The notes: a model not told the origin generated them from the sequence alone. A DNA stretch of 64,000 nt from Bactrocera neohumeralis (GCF_024586455.1 NC_065922.1:78661106-78725105); one strand, 5' to 3'; shown: positions 39,901-45,712, numbered from the stretch's first letter. Numbers and translations are program-made.

Positions 39901-42900
39901 CTCATGTTGCCATTTGCCATTTTATCATTGCGCCACTACTCAATATCTTTATGTATGTATGAACGTATGTATGTGTATGTGTTTTGGTCTTCTAGAAAGT
40001 CGTAGTGCGGCTAGTGAAGCTCTAGCACAACTTGCAACATTGTCAATTCATACAAATCAAGAAATGACAATTGCTCTACGCCAATTTTACAAATACAAAA
40101 TACAAATTAATTGCTTATAACAACAACTATAAATCCATCAAATTACATGCTCATAAACAAAAAGTTACAACAAACAACAGCAACCATTATTACCTTCTAC
40201 TAACAATCAAAAAATAGACAAAACACAAAAACTCTTCTTGGAATGTGTTTGGACATAGTATAGTACATAAACCTTAACGGACAGCTAACTCCAAAAGTGT
40301 TAGGAATTAAAAATCTTTCAATTTGCTGACACCAGTACGTGTATTAAAGAAATACAAACAGACAATCCAAAATAGTAACATTCGCTGACATATTGTTTAT
40401 GTTAAACATTCATCGAAAATTCCGTGGAAACTAATCACTAATTCCCACACTATCATCGTCATTCCATTGGCGGTCTTTGCGAGTCGCAATAACACTCGTC
40501 CACCAACAGTCCACGACTCTCCAGAACCAACTACACACCCACCAACCACAACAAACTTATAGTACGCTATAAACCAGAATTGATTAGTTGAATTCTATTC
40601 CCAACAATTGGTAGGGGGAAACAACGACAAATGGCCACTATTTAAAGGATTCAGCTGGAAGCTCAAGCGACGAGGATCTCTCGATCGAGAAGAGCTACGA
40701 ATTGGAGCTGGAGGAGGAGAACGTGAACCCAACGCCATACGCCCCGAAGGCACAACATATACATGGTCATATTCCACCGCCGACGTCAATTCCGACGAGC
40801 TGGGAGCAGGCGTTCGCGCAATCCCAACTTCCTCTTATGGCCAGCAAGGTAGCTCTGCCAGTCGGTGTTCTGAAGGCCTCATCTTGCGAGTACCTACTCG
40901 AACAGCGTACAATGGTCCCACTGCGTACAACCAGCATAACCAGCAGTCCACCAACAGTGAGAGCCAATTCGGCAACACCAATGAAAGCAACAACTCTGCC
41001 ATCGGCGAAAGTAGAAGTGGAATTGGGGGCGGCGTCACAGCAGACTGTCACGATGGAAGTGGAGATGAAAGCGACGATGAGGAGTACTACTACTATGATG
41101 ATGACGACGACGCGGACGATCAAGACGCCACCGTCGCCACGGAATCAACCTCCTTCATCGATTTCTACAACAATCAACAGCGCGAGCGCCAGTACCGTGA
41201 AAAGCAGTTGCAACAACGGCAGTGGGAGTACCCAAACTACATCCACAACAACTGTACGACCGGCGAAATTCGTACCACCGCCACCTCCACCGCGCCGACT
41301 ATTACTAACACAAACAAATTTGCAGACAAGTGGCATGGACATGCCGAAGGCGGTAAGCACTGATTCAACCAACTTCACACTATAGTTTCATAGAAAACCG
41401 TAAATGTATGTTTCTTTTCAACAGCCAGTACCACCTCAACGAAGTTCTGGCGCTTCTGCTGACGTTGGCTACTCAGCGGATGTAAGCACCGCCGGCGAAA
41501 GTACAAATGCAACGCGCGCAGCCGCTATGCCTATCACAAAAGTAGCACCGTCGGCAGCGATGGGGAAGGGGACAGCGAACCAGAAAGCAGCCGGTGGCAA
41601 TCTGCGTTCTGCTGTCGCCGCAGCCGTTGTACCAAAGCGGGTGTCTTCAACGATAATAGAGACATCACTGCTGGGATCAGGCACCAGCAAGGCAGCCTCC
41701 ACATTATCAACAACAGTTTCGAAGACGACGAAGGAGTCATTGCAGGAGGAGCGACAACAACAAACGCATCCGTTCCAGAAAATCCCAACCGAAGTAGTGA
41801 CGAAATCAACGGTAACACAATGCGGCAACGAAAGTTCAAAATCGGACGTTGTCCCAGCGCCCATTGGTTCGGGCTTAAGTCCGCGTCTAGAAATGCGATT
41901 GGCACTCAATCACGACATTCTCGGCGACGAAGACTTAATTTGTTACGATCCTGGTCCGGATCTAACAAGAATATTGGGGTACAGAAAAAACATTTATTGA
42001 TTGTAAAGTTAGAATAATTTTTAATAATATTTCTCTTTAGGCACGACCTATCCACATTTCAGCGACGGACGGGTCGCGATTTATTGAGTCGTTCAGCAAC
42101 GAATCGCGTTCAGCCAAAAGAGGCTGTCATATCGTTCTCTCAACAGCGAAACTCGAAGATGGACACTCCGACTGTGAACCGACGTCCACGTCCGACTTAC
42201 GGCAACGTCAGCACTTCTCTAACGACAGGTTTGGTTGGTGGCGCACGCGTCGGCGGCGCTCCACAACCCCTGCTTCCAAATCGAAATACATGGAGCAATT
42301 CTGTATCTGCGGATCAGAACAGCGGCGTCTACGCAAGAGGCGACGAAAACAGCAAAAACTACAATTACAGCAGCGACGAGAGCAAATTAAGCGATCTCGA
42401 AATCTTAGCGAGACGCGAGAAGACATATTGCATGTCTCAATTGAAGAGTGGCTCACGAGTCAAGACGAAGACGACGGCGACGGCTACAACAACCACAATG
42501 GCAATGGAAACAATGGCGGTGGCGATGAACAGAGATTCCTTGACAAGTCCTCAAGCGACGAGGAAGAGTACTTCTTCGATGGGCATGGAGATTGAATCTG
42601 CTAATGTGCGATCACGTAAGATCGGGCGTGATGAGAGTGCGTTGATTGAAGCGGGCAAAGGATCTCGACTGTAAGTAGTAAGCCCACAATAGTGTAGATT
42701 TTGAGAACGCTACTGAATGAGTATACATTTCCTCTTTAGAATTAACTTCATAAAACGACGCAACTCGGAAAGCCCGACTTCTCCGAACTGTTCTCAGAGC
42801 TCACTAAGTGAATCTAACGCAAGTGGTACACCAGTCCATCGTCTCGCGGTACAAATGTCACCACGAAAAGATAATGTAAAACAAACCCTATGGTAAAAAA

Positions 42901-43023
42901 TTTCCTTTAAAATAATTGTTCTATTTTCCATTGTAGGATAAACCTTCGCTAAATCGCCGTCTATGGAAGCAGATCACTAAACGACGGCGTGCCAATTCTG
43001 TCTCGGAAGTAGTTGCCAGCTAA
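2727..43023 (+). CDS. PsGEF: Rho-type guanine nucleotide exchange factor with C2, PDZ, DH and PH domains (PsGEF-like), long isoform
   Basis: This is the full gene model, joined from 16 exons: 2727-3921, 4032-4302, 26144-27308, 28147-28482, 28542-29076, 29139-29316, 29373-29544, 36061-36492, 36595-38673, 38741-38856, 39461-39542, 40615-41352, 41425-41978, 42041-42670, 42740-42875, 42937-43023. All introns are GT...AG and all phases agree, giving 2,901 residues. Domains: C2 about 385-510, PDZ about 688-765, DH about 883-1070, PH about 1097-1226, then a tail of about 1,670 residues rich in Ser, Thr, Gln and Asp/Glu. DH-PH pairs load GTP onto Rho-family GTPases; C2 and PDZ parts usually place a protein at membranes or junctions. 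The order C2-PDZ-DH-PH matches the insect and lophotrochozoan PsGEF, recalled from the literature and not searched. The start is the first ATG after an in-frame TAA at 2706. Exon calls are firm for the domains and less sure for exons 12-14, where two frames are open. Confidence 0.72.
4032..4302 (+). CDS. PsGEF: Exon 2: core of the C2 domain
   Basis: Encodes residues 399-488. The acceptor after ttcaattgcag joins in phase to exon 1 and gives VIRCRDL...NAYVKVAL, a typical C2 strand 2-3 region, then RPYFDHRFKFDL and LQLAVWHRDRQLK. Loop 1 reads NAYVKV where calcium-binding C2 domains usually have DPYVK, so this domain probably does not bind calcium in the usual way. Phase 2 donor (aaa/gtgagt) at 4303. 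The domain is completed 21.8 kb downstream. Confidence 0.85.
7551..7900. repeat. Dispersed repeat, truncated relative
   Basis: Shares the start ACAAGTAAGG, then GCTAAGTTCGGGTG, with the 32467 repeat, then diverges (GGTCTGATCTAAACAATTTC). The end is not clear. Confidence 0.5.
10520..11747 (+). mobile_element. DD34D mariner element, broken
   Basis: A 1,228-bp Tc1/mariner element with imperfect inverted ends (CTGTGCCCAAAAAATAA left; the right end reverses to CTGTACCCAAAAAATAA). It is flanked by TA target duplications at 10518-10519 and 11748-11749. The flanking bases also mirror each other (TATATACTA). Inside is a decayed transposase. The related mini-element at 24860 shares its left end and N-terminal coding region. 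Confidence 0.85.
10655..11701 (+). pseudogene. Mariner transposase pseudogene
   Basis: Pieces in several frames cover most of a transposase: an N-terminal helix-turn-helix (QRICIKFCLRNQFSAADTLR), then RRLTIRDLADEVGISKGSAN, the first catalytic Asp in IITGDETWIYAYDPE, the second in HHDNAPSHTAL, and the third in PYSPDLAPCDF. There are 34 residues between the last two. Several frameshifts, a gap after FFDYRGVVL (part of the usual segment before the second Asp is missing) and a stop after CDF show it is dead. It ends at TAA 11699-11701, followed by the right inverted end. Confidence 0.85.
13854..14245 (+). mobile_element. Mariner deletion derivative, family copy 1
   Basis: Ends match the family terminal repeat (TAGTCGAAAAAGTCTTTTCG left; the right end reverses to TTGGGTAGTCGAAAAAG) with TA on both sides. 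Only 392 bp remains: the left end, a small N-terminal remnant and a C-terminal remnant (EKWQNLVGKL, like the end of mariner transposases). The middle is gone. It cannot move by itself. Confidence 0.8.
14759..14774. repeat. GT microsatellite
   Basis: About eight GT units. Similar short CA/AC runs are at 1171-1193, 14507-14520 and 49926-49939. Confidence 0.8.
17080..17345. repeat. Dispersed repeat fragment A
   Basis: Has blocks in the same order as 33590-33850: ATCGGTGCGGTAGAA, CGAGAAAAACGTGTTTAAA, AATAATTTGAATTTT and AAAAATCTGCTTGTAG. It lies just before the DD41D element but outside its TA boundary. Confidence 0.45.
17646..18951 (+). mobile_element. DD41D (rosa-type) mariner-like element, nearly intact
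   Basis: A 1,306-bp element flanked by TA (17644-17645 and 18952-18953). The ends share a perfect inverted repeat of TCGGGTGATTTTTT, with looser matching inward. It carries one transposase gene with a single frameshift. The spacing of 41 residues between the last two catalytic Asp residues places it in the DD41D group of the Tc1/mariner superfamily, first described from Ceratitis rosa (from memory). Its good preservation suggests recent insertion. Confidence 0.85.
17759..18843 (+). pseudogene. DD41D transposase with one frameshift
   Basis: Starts MNRLTNEQRLQIIEFYYQNQ, a helix-turn-helix; a second one (SIRRRSQQLGLCYSTTWKIL) follows. Catalytic residues: first Asp in ILFSDEAHFW, second in QQDGATCHTA, third in SCDLTPLDYFLWG (the last Asp), with 41 residues between the last two. 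The frame breaks once, near 18385-18395, where one base appears to be missing in IGPYF; the second part runs to TAA at 18841-18843. No other stop is seen, so loss of function is recent or could be a sequencing error. Confidence 0.85.
20484..21077 (+). mobile_element. Mariner deletion derivative, family copy 2 (longest)
   Basis: A 594-bp member with both terminal repeats and flanking TA. It keeps the N-terminal coding start (MSESNEEIRYILKFLYKKGK), and a middle block around the first catalytic Asp (MVTGD...WIKYDNN), then SWSKRGEAQQMVAKPGL and WDWKGIIHYELLQPGRTI, which is mauritiana-type mariner sequence. A jump joins the N-terminal part to the middle, and stops and frameshifts follow. It is the best guide to the parent transposase. 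Confidence 0.82.
24405..24735. repeat. Dispersed repeat, relative in the other orientation or subfamily
   Basis: Contains TTTGGTTGCACCGAAGCTC, a phrase common in such fly repeats, then a GACAGACGGACGGACGG tract and GGATCATAAAAATTTG. No coding. Confidence 0.45.
24860..25162 (+). mobile_element. Mini-mariner related to the 10.5-kb element
   Basis: About 0.3 kb with a perfect 19-base inverted repeat, CAAAAAATAGTAAGACTTT, near both ends and TA at 24858-24859. The left leader and a short coding start (MSEIMQQRSSIKLCVRSRIS) resemble the mariner at 10520. The rest of the transposase is deleted. The outermost bases of the right end do not mirror the left, so the right boundary is uncertain. Confidence 0.65.
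26144..27308 (+). CDS. PsGEF: Exon 3: end of C2 and PDZ domain
   Basis: Encodes residues 489-877. It begins KRSEFLGCMSFPL, the last C2 strands, and continues to VNGFYKLQ. A Gln/Pro/Ser-rich linker follows. The PDZ domain spans about residues 688-765: GFGF carboxylate-binding loop near 696, then VWTHPPRVEKIEPGLSADRA, GIQPGDYVIFVDKQNV and a last strand ending LEVFRR. The GIQPGD turn and the Ala-Gly pair before it are classic PDZ signatures. The remainder is low-complexity Pro/Ser/Thr. The donor GAG/gtagga at 27309 is phase 0; reading on meets a stop at 27330-27332, so an unspliced transcript would end right after the PDZ region. Confidence 0.88.
28147..28482 (+). CDS. PsGEF: Exon 4: first half of the DH (RhoGEF) domain
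   Basis: Encodes residues 878-989. After SIGPITDN it reads RRRLLLQLISREQNFIAAL, the conserved helix 1 of DH domains (usual form: elxxTExxYvxxL). It continues with FVQPL, then LFQNIDELLRISEDILEQL (usual form: iFxnieeixxfHxxfLxxL), and SRVYLSKTTAICAAYKKYC (usual form: yxxYcxn). This is clear DH homology by position and pattern. Acceptor cgtcacag and donor CTA/gtacgt are both phase 0. Confidence 0.88.
28542..29076 (+). CDS. PsGEF: Exon 5: second half of DH and start of PH
   Basis: Encodes residues 990-1167. The DH part includes EFVAFI, then PDLTMFIHRPLQHFREILKL in the place of the normally invariant conserved region 3 (PvQRixrYpLLL). The Arg and Tyr of that motif are not kept, so catalysis may be altered. 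The PH domain begins about residue 1097 with WIFGGDLSRVEGR, then KPYWTLLFSDIIVFAKV, the typical PH strand pair. The phase 1 donor a/gttagt at 29077 removes an otherwise immediate in-frame stop. Confidence 0.85.
29139..29316 (+). CDS. PsGEF: Exon 6: C-terminal part of the PH domain
   Basis: Encodes residues 1168-1226. It reads TEFRLTVDPNG, a basic linker with KKSARRKSLLLR, and ends with the PH C-terminal helix LELKAVWQNLLQRQ, where the Trp is the near-invariant PH residue. Acceptor gtaccgcag; phase 2 donor AAT/gtgggt at 29317. The following intron is only 56 nt. Confidence 0.85.
29373..29544 (+). CDS. PsGEF: Exon 7 (short form): linker after PH, shared by both isoforms
   Basis: Encodes residues 1227-1284. 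It reads IFLVNAALGSTPLSSPLDSPDV and ends NAKNSQQQ. The end at CAACAG/gtgcgt is a good donor. Used, it splices phase 0 to exon 8; unused, the reading frame continues for 1.2 kb to a stop at 30783. This is the branch point between the long and short isoforms. Confidence 0.75.
29373..30783 (+). CDS. PsGEF: Exon 7 (long form): alternative terminal exon of the 1,696-residue isoform
   Basis: Without the donor at 29545 the frame stays open to TGA at 30781-30783, adding 412 residues unique to this form. Composition is that of a selected protein: Ser/Thr-rich with repeated basic SP/RSPRR sites, the ordered-looking stretch DTFFLQQRCADGGERLLLID, a TPDTPTPNISPSS cluster, and a C-terminal acidic block (DEDDEIDVSVVVDDPFG) ending PPDSLDL. 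It also has a CKC motif (HLPTCKCLTAIPEAAC) like the Cys clusters of exon 9. Candidate poly(A) signals lie at 31223-31228 and 31622-31627. The function of the tail is not recognised. Confidence 0.72.
30784..30903 (+). other. In-frame acidic extension after the short-isoform stop (readthrough candidate)
   Basis: Directly after TGA (30781-30783) the same frame continues for 39 sense codons to a second TGA at 30901-30903. The stretch reads FDFWLEGAGIYDEDDDLDGE and ends IEYQVLTN; 14 of 39 residues are Asp or Glu, continuing the acidic trend before the stop. The base after the stop is U (UGA-U), not the leaky UGA-C context. A splice from the donor-like site at 30709 to an acceptor at 30808 does not keep this frame. 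It could be stop-codon readthrough, a recently shortened protein, or chance. Confidence 0.35.
31223..31228 (+). terminator. Candidate poly(A) signal of the short isoform
   Basis: AATAAA lies 440 nt after the short-form stop, with GT-rich sequence (tgtgttgttgtggtc) about 80 nt on. A second hexamer is at 31622-31627. Assigned by position only. Confidence 0.4.
32125..32265. mobile_element. Short foldback element (MITE-like), 141 bp
   Basis: The ends are inverted repeats: GCTCTCAAGATCAAATT on the left; the right end reverses to GCACTCAAGATCAAATT and continues with partial matching for about 10 bases. No coding. No target duplication is evident, so the superfamily is unknown. Confidence 0.6.
32467..33380. 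repeat. Dispersed repeat of unknown class, about 0.9 kb
   Basis: Begins ACAAGTAAGGAAGGGCTAAG with TATACTCTCGCA close behind, and ends TTGCGAGAGTACAAAA, which mirrors that start. Inside are blocks typical of dipteran dispersed repeats (TGGGCGTGGCAGTGGGC) and a GGACGGACA tandem array at 33164-33233. It has no open frame with transposase similarity; an open stretch (33043-33492) crosses the array and is not a gene. Shorter relatives lie at 7551 and 24405. Confidence 0.6.
33164..33233. repeat. GGAC/GACA tandem array
   Basis: About 70 bp of degenerate GGAC, AGAC and GAAC tetranucleotides within the larger dispersed repeat. A shorter GACAGACGGACGG tract at 24704-24720 occupies a similar place in the relative at 24405. 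Confidence 0.75.
33590..33850. repeat. Dispersed repeat fragment B
   Basis: Related to 17080-17345 through ATCGGTTAAG, CGAGAAAAACGCGTTCAAA, AATAATTTGAATTTCG and AAAAATCCTTTTAGG. Similarity is partial; the class is unknown. Confidence 0.45.
36061..36492 (+). CDS. PsGEF: Exon 8: conserved helical segment of the long tail
   Basis: Encodes residues 1285-1428. It reads QIEMLIDEKCRILNKTG, then NALHLANWMKGQLDKQQEQARLAAQRS, a charged helical or coiled-coil segment. ITFWTRQQLEKRTKELNLAK and a Ser-rich end, HSTTSGSQ, follow. Acceptor cttcacacag and donor CAG/gtaagt are both phase 0 and fit exon 7 (short form) on one side and exon 9 on the other. Of the post-PH tail, this looks most ordered and most likely to be conserved. 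Confidence 0.82.
36595..38673 (+). CDS. PsGEF: Exon 9: long low-complexity tail with cysteine clusters
   Basis: Encodes residues 1429-2121. It opens VLDKLAVCRHCHKNC (CxxCxxxC at about 1444-1451). Ser/Gly-rich sequence follows, then IQRRLTDSFSKLRILDERRE (likely helix). Further Cys clusters are ACNCQC near 1758 and KVCKCICG near 1815. The motif KSPKSP occurs twice, and PTPTSTSAPARPSASMP is disordered. Near the end, PEDSCDESPLDEEPPYRPM and an acidic block come before FFEESRAFIDKYLGRWNQE, which looks ordered. No catalytic domain is visible. Donor TCA/gtaaga at 38674; reading on would stop at 38685. Confidence 0.82.
38741..38856 (+). CDS. PsGEF: Exon 10: acidic linker
   Basis: Encodes residues 2122-2159. 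It reads SPTKSSNSLNDDDDTELMMD, then ELLMAPPMTASTIRGLLPR. The acceptor ctcatttttag and phase 2 donor CACG/gtaagt are both strong, and joining to exon 11 restores an Arg codon. Confidence 0.8.
39461..39542 (+). CDS. PsGEF: Exon 11: acidic segment
   Basis: Encodes residues 2160-2187: RRRLEPLFEEETESDEEK, then TQQESEDVKK. The donor AAG/gtgggt at 39543 is phase 0. A second, weak GT four bases on (39547, gtcagc) would shift the downstream frame by one base; see the -1 frame entries. Confidence 0.78.
39996..40120 (+). CDS. PsGEF: Possible alternative terminal exon after exon 11
   Basis: A plausible acceptor (ggtcttctag) ends at 39995. Joined phase 0 to exon 11 it adds only KVVVRLVKL before a stop. 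Joined through the weak donor at 39547 it reads ESRSAASEALAQLATLSIHT and ends at a TAA at 40118-40120, which looks more protein-like. The exon may be skipped in the main form, since exon 11 joins exon 12 in phase. I cannot decide which frame, if either, is used. Confidence 0.3.
40615..41352 (+). CDS. PsGEF: Exon 12: tail segment, open in two frames
   Basis: Encodes residues 2188-2433 in the phase-consistent frame. The start reads GETTTNGHYLKDSAGSSSDE, then LSIEKSYELELEEENVNP and SWEQAFAQSQLPLM, with natural codon use. Further on this frame becomes unlike a normal protein (Thr/Met runs over 41085-41125), then has a proline run FVPPPPPPRRLLL near the end. Over the same stretch the -1 frame reads Tyr and Asp runs with mixed synonymous codons. 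Acceptor attggtag (40614) and donor GCG/gtaagc (41353). Confidence 0.65.
40617..41352 (+). other. -1 frame open reading across exon 12
   Basis: One base back from the predicted frame, exon 12 is open for its whole length. It reads KGFSWKLKRRGSLDREEL near the start, NNQQRERQYREKQLQQRQWE later, and passes an acidic Tyr/Asp run at 41085-41123. Codons there are a natural synonymous mix, whereas the predicted frame has Thr and Met runs. Spliced to exon 13 it ends soon at TGA 41460-41462 after STKFWRFC. It could be entered through the weak donor at 39547. Combined with an acceptor at 41476 it would rejoin the main frame. Confidence 0.4.
41425..41978 (+). CDS. PsGEF: Exon 13: tail segment, open in two frames
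   Basis: Encodes residues 2434-2617. It reads PVPPQRSSGASADVGYSADV, an Ala/Thr/Ser-rich middle, then a clearly protein-like end: GSGLSPRLEMRLALNHDILG, then DEDLICYDPGPDLTRIL. Acceptor cttttcaacag; phase 2 donor TTGG/gtacag at 41979. A second good donor (GAT/gtaagc) lies at 41482 and a possible second acceptor at 41476; both would change which frame is read. Confidence 0.7.
41463..42595 (+). other. -1 frame open reading across exons 13 and 14
   Basis: After the TGA at 41460 the -1 frame is open for 357 codons across the exon 13/14 junction, to TGA 42593-42595. It looks protein-like: IINNSFEDDEGVIAGGAT, ARPIHISATDGSRFIESFS, an Arg/Gln-rich helix-like stretch (RRREQIKRS), then EDILHVSIEEWLTSQDEDD and DKSSSDEEEYFFDGHGD at the end. 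The donor at 41482 would splice the main frame phase 0 into the exon 14 part, giving a 185-residue alternative C-terminus. Confidence 0.45.
41482..41487 (+). other. Alternative 5' splice site in exon 13
   Basis: GAT/gtaagc has the same six intron bases as the exon 12 donor. Used with the exon 14 acceptor (42040), it removes 497 nt of exon 13 and places exon 14 in the -1 frame. It is a sequence match to a donor only; use is not shown. Confidence 0.4.
42041..42670 (+). CDS. PsGEF: Exon 14: tail segment, open in two frames
   Basis: Encodes residues 2618-2827. It starts GHDLSTFQRRTGRDLLSRSA, followed by VNRRPRPTYGNVSTSLTTG and SSDESKLSDLEILARREK. From about 42460 to 42590 the frame is a Thr/Met/Ala run, while the -1 frame reads an Asp/Asn/Gly/Glu-rich stretch with a stop at 42593-42595. 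It then returns to ordinary sequence (RSRKIGRDESALIEAG). Acceptor ctctttag; phase 2 donor ACT/gtaagt at 42671. Confidence 0.7.
42740..42875 (+). CDS. PsGEF: Exon 15
   Basis: Encodes residues 2828-2873: INFIKRRNSESPTSPNCSQ, then SLSESNASGTPVHRLAVQM and SPRKDN. Ser/Pro sites beside basic residues suggest phosphorylation. Donor AAT/gtaaaa at 42876 (phase 0). A later GT at 42893 would give a different, very short C-terminus. Confidence 0.75.
42937..43023 (+). CDS. PsGEF: Exon 16: C-terminus of the long isoform
   Basis: Encodes residues 2874-2901 and the stop TAA (43021-43023): DKPSLNRRLWKQITKRRR, then ANSVSEVVAS. The basic cluster could aid membrane or nuclear localisation (inference). Acceptor ttccattgtag ends at 42936. 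AATAAA poly(A) signals follow at 43517 and 43584. Confidence 0.78.
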   Translation, partial: DKPSLNRRLWKQITKRRRANSVSEVVAS

Positions 43024-43800
43024 TTTTACACACATATGTCGTCGTGGGTGATGAACGCAAGAGCTATTCGCACGATTCCACCGCTACACGTCCCGGGCTA
43101 AATATATGCTATTTCCCTAGTGGTAGATACCTTTTCCAAAGCGACCTCTATAGACTTAAAAAAAAAAAGCGAAATAATCGAGAAAGCAAAGTATTGGAAT
43201 ATTTTTTGTAGAACGTAAGCGTAGTTGTTGTTGTAATTCCGTAGGAAAGGTTAATTCTGGCGAGGAACTGCTTTAGTTTAAACAAGTTGACTTATCGAAA
43301 AAATAGTGGTACAATGTTCGGATATTTGTAGAGTATTAAGCGTATTTTGATAGATTTGTAAGCTTCAGAAATGGAGTTAGCGAAGACAGAGCATAAGCAA
43401 GCGATCGGTAACGTAAACATATTATACAGAAATGACCAATTAAATCGGCGTTAGGAAAATTTTAAATTCGGAATATTTTATTAAGCAAAGCACAGGTTAT
43501 TTTCGGTGCACTTAACAATAAATCTCGGGTGTGTGAGTGCGTGTAAATCCGACAAGTTGTACATGCGGTTTTAGGTATTTTTTAATAAAGTTTGGGCGTT
43601 CTACTTATATACGATTATGCACGTAGAAAACAAATAAACAGTAGATATGTAACTTTGTCCAATTTAATGCAAATCGGTCCATTTATTTGCGCTTCTTGTG
43701 CAGTGATAACACGCTTGTCCATAATTTATTGCACATGCACATACGTCACTAAAAGACTCAGCAACTTCCTGCCACTGAAGGTTTAAATAAAGACGAAAGT
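43024..43800 (+). terminator. 3' UTR and poly(A) signals of the long isoform
   Basis: After the stop at 43023 the sequence is A+T-rich without protein homology. Canonical AATAAA hexamers occur at 43517-43522, 43584-43589 and 43786-43791. Any of these could set the 3' end; GT-rich sequence after the first (gtgtgtgagtgcgtgt) favours 43517. Confidence 0.5.
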
Positions 43801-45408
43801 AGTAAACGAAAGTTTACATATAAACGGAAACTTACAGATAAGATAATTTAACTTAATCTCATATAACATTTTATGCTGTTTACTGATTTTTGGCCTTAGG
43901 CGCTGTGAAGCAAACTTTGGTTGGAATATTCATGAAAATAGTAATGTCATCTACTTCGGTAATAAAGTATTTGCAATAATTTGTAGTTGAGGCTTTTTAT
44001 GCAGTTTAGGGTTTTCATTGAGCTTTCATAAGTTTGCAGAATGCCAGCAGTGTAATGAAAATAGAAAAATTGTCACAGTCAGCTTCGATAATTAAACAAT
44101 TAGGAAAGGGTCTTTAATAACTTTAAGCTAATAGTTTTCGCACCTTTCCGGCGAACACGGCGGCTTAATACGGTATTATTAGCTACACGCCAAGTTGTGG
44201 AAAGATCAAAGAAGCTGATCAAACATGACATTTTATTATTAATGATATTCGAATGCAATTGAAACACATTACAAATTCAAATTACTTTAATTAATAAATG
44301 CAGAGAAGTACTCGGACGTTCATGCGAATTTTTAAATTAAAACAAAAAAGAAAATTAACAAAAACTCAAGTTTAAGCTTTAATGAAAAAATCAGTAAAAA
44401 CAAAATATTTCAAATTTATTAGGTATTTTGAATACATAACTGCATTGATATTGAATTAATTCAAATTTTACGGTATTTGAAATTAAAAAGAGTCCACGAA
44501 TGAAAAAACTAAAAACATAGCTATAAAAACAGTACAACTGTTTATTATGAATAAATAACTATATGTAGAGGTAAGAGAAGAATAATCCATAAAAATATTT
44601 AAGAGAAAATCATATTGCTGTAATCAAAATGGATATTTTTTTTATTAGAAAACTTCGGTAATGATAATATTTGCAAGCAATTCTTTAACATTGTGAAATT
44701 TTTAAATCATTCCTTAATTGGAAGCACTTAAATTCTTTACAGAATAGATGTTATGTAGCAAGTTGGTGGAGAGTTTTTGGTATTTTTACTGTTTAGCACT
44801 TTGTTCGTGTGAGTGTCTTTAGTAAATTTATGATCAAGTATAATATTTCGCAATATATAAGATTAACATACATATGTATCTAATGAAAATTTTACTTTAT
44901 TAATATATTAATAATTATTGAATATGTATACATATTTAATAATCAAACAAGCAAAAATAAAGTGTAACTAATTGAAGAAAAAATCAGTTCGATTTAAGCT
45001 TTGTTTGCACTTCAATTAAGCAACAGACATATAACAAAAACTGTGCAACGTACTCGTAAATGCAGCGCTTCCAATGAACTCTTGTTCTCTCCCTTCCAAT
45101 GAGTGCTCTCTAAGAAGTAGAGAAATGTCAAAAAGCTGACAAGCAACCAAAACACAAACACCTGTCTCTTAGCTGCAACGCAGTTATGTGGGATACATAC
45201 ATACGTATGTATGCACAACCAAGCATGACTTACCAATCTAAACACGCACACAAGCATTAGTGCAGGCATCAATGAATTTACTGACAAGGTCATGTTTATG
45301 CAAAATTCTTATCGGTACAGTTTACTGACTGCACCCAGCTGCTAGAGTAAAAATATTGAGCGGAATGGAACGGCAACAAAAATTATTTGTTTTACTTTCA
45401 CAATAATA

Positions 45409-45712
45409 TTGGGTAATCGAAAAAGTCTTTTCGTATTTTGTCAATAGATGTCGTTGCAGTCGTATATCTCCTGCGCTACCAATCACGTGCTGTCATACCA
45501 TATAGTGTTCGAAAGGTGAGATTTTAAGCTTCATTTAACCAAAACAAAAATTCGGGGTAGTTGAAAAAAAGGCAAAGCTGTTCAAAAATGAGTGAAAATA
45601 ATTAAGAAATTCGCTATATTTCGAAATTTTTATATAAAACAGGGAACAATGCCACGCAAGCGACCAATGAAATTTGTGAAGTTTATGGAGATGATGCTGT
45701 AAGAATACCCAA
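45409..45712 (+). mobile_element. Mariner deletion derivative, family copy 3
   Basis: A 304-bp copy. The left terminal repeat (TTGGGTAATCGAAAAAG) and the helix-turn-helix start (EIRYISKFLYKTGNNATQAT, then NEICEVYGDDAV) are kept, with one internal stop. The right end is only TACCCAA before TA at 45713-45714. Nearly all of the transposase is gone. Confidence 0.78.

Noticed and set aside
41145..41909. Reverse-strand open stretches over exons 12-13
   Set aside because: Val/Leu/Gly-rich shadows of Ala/Thr/Ser-rich forward coding; no splice signals on that strand fit.
40615..42670. Programmed ribosomal frameshifting as the explanation for the two open frames
   Set aside because: I saw no convincing slippery heptamer with a following stem at the points where the better frame changes; alternative splice sites explain access more simply.
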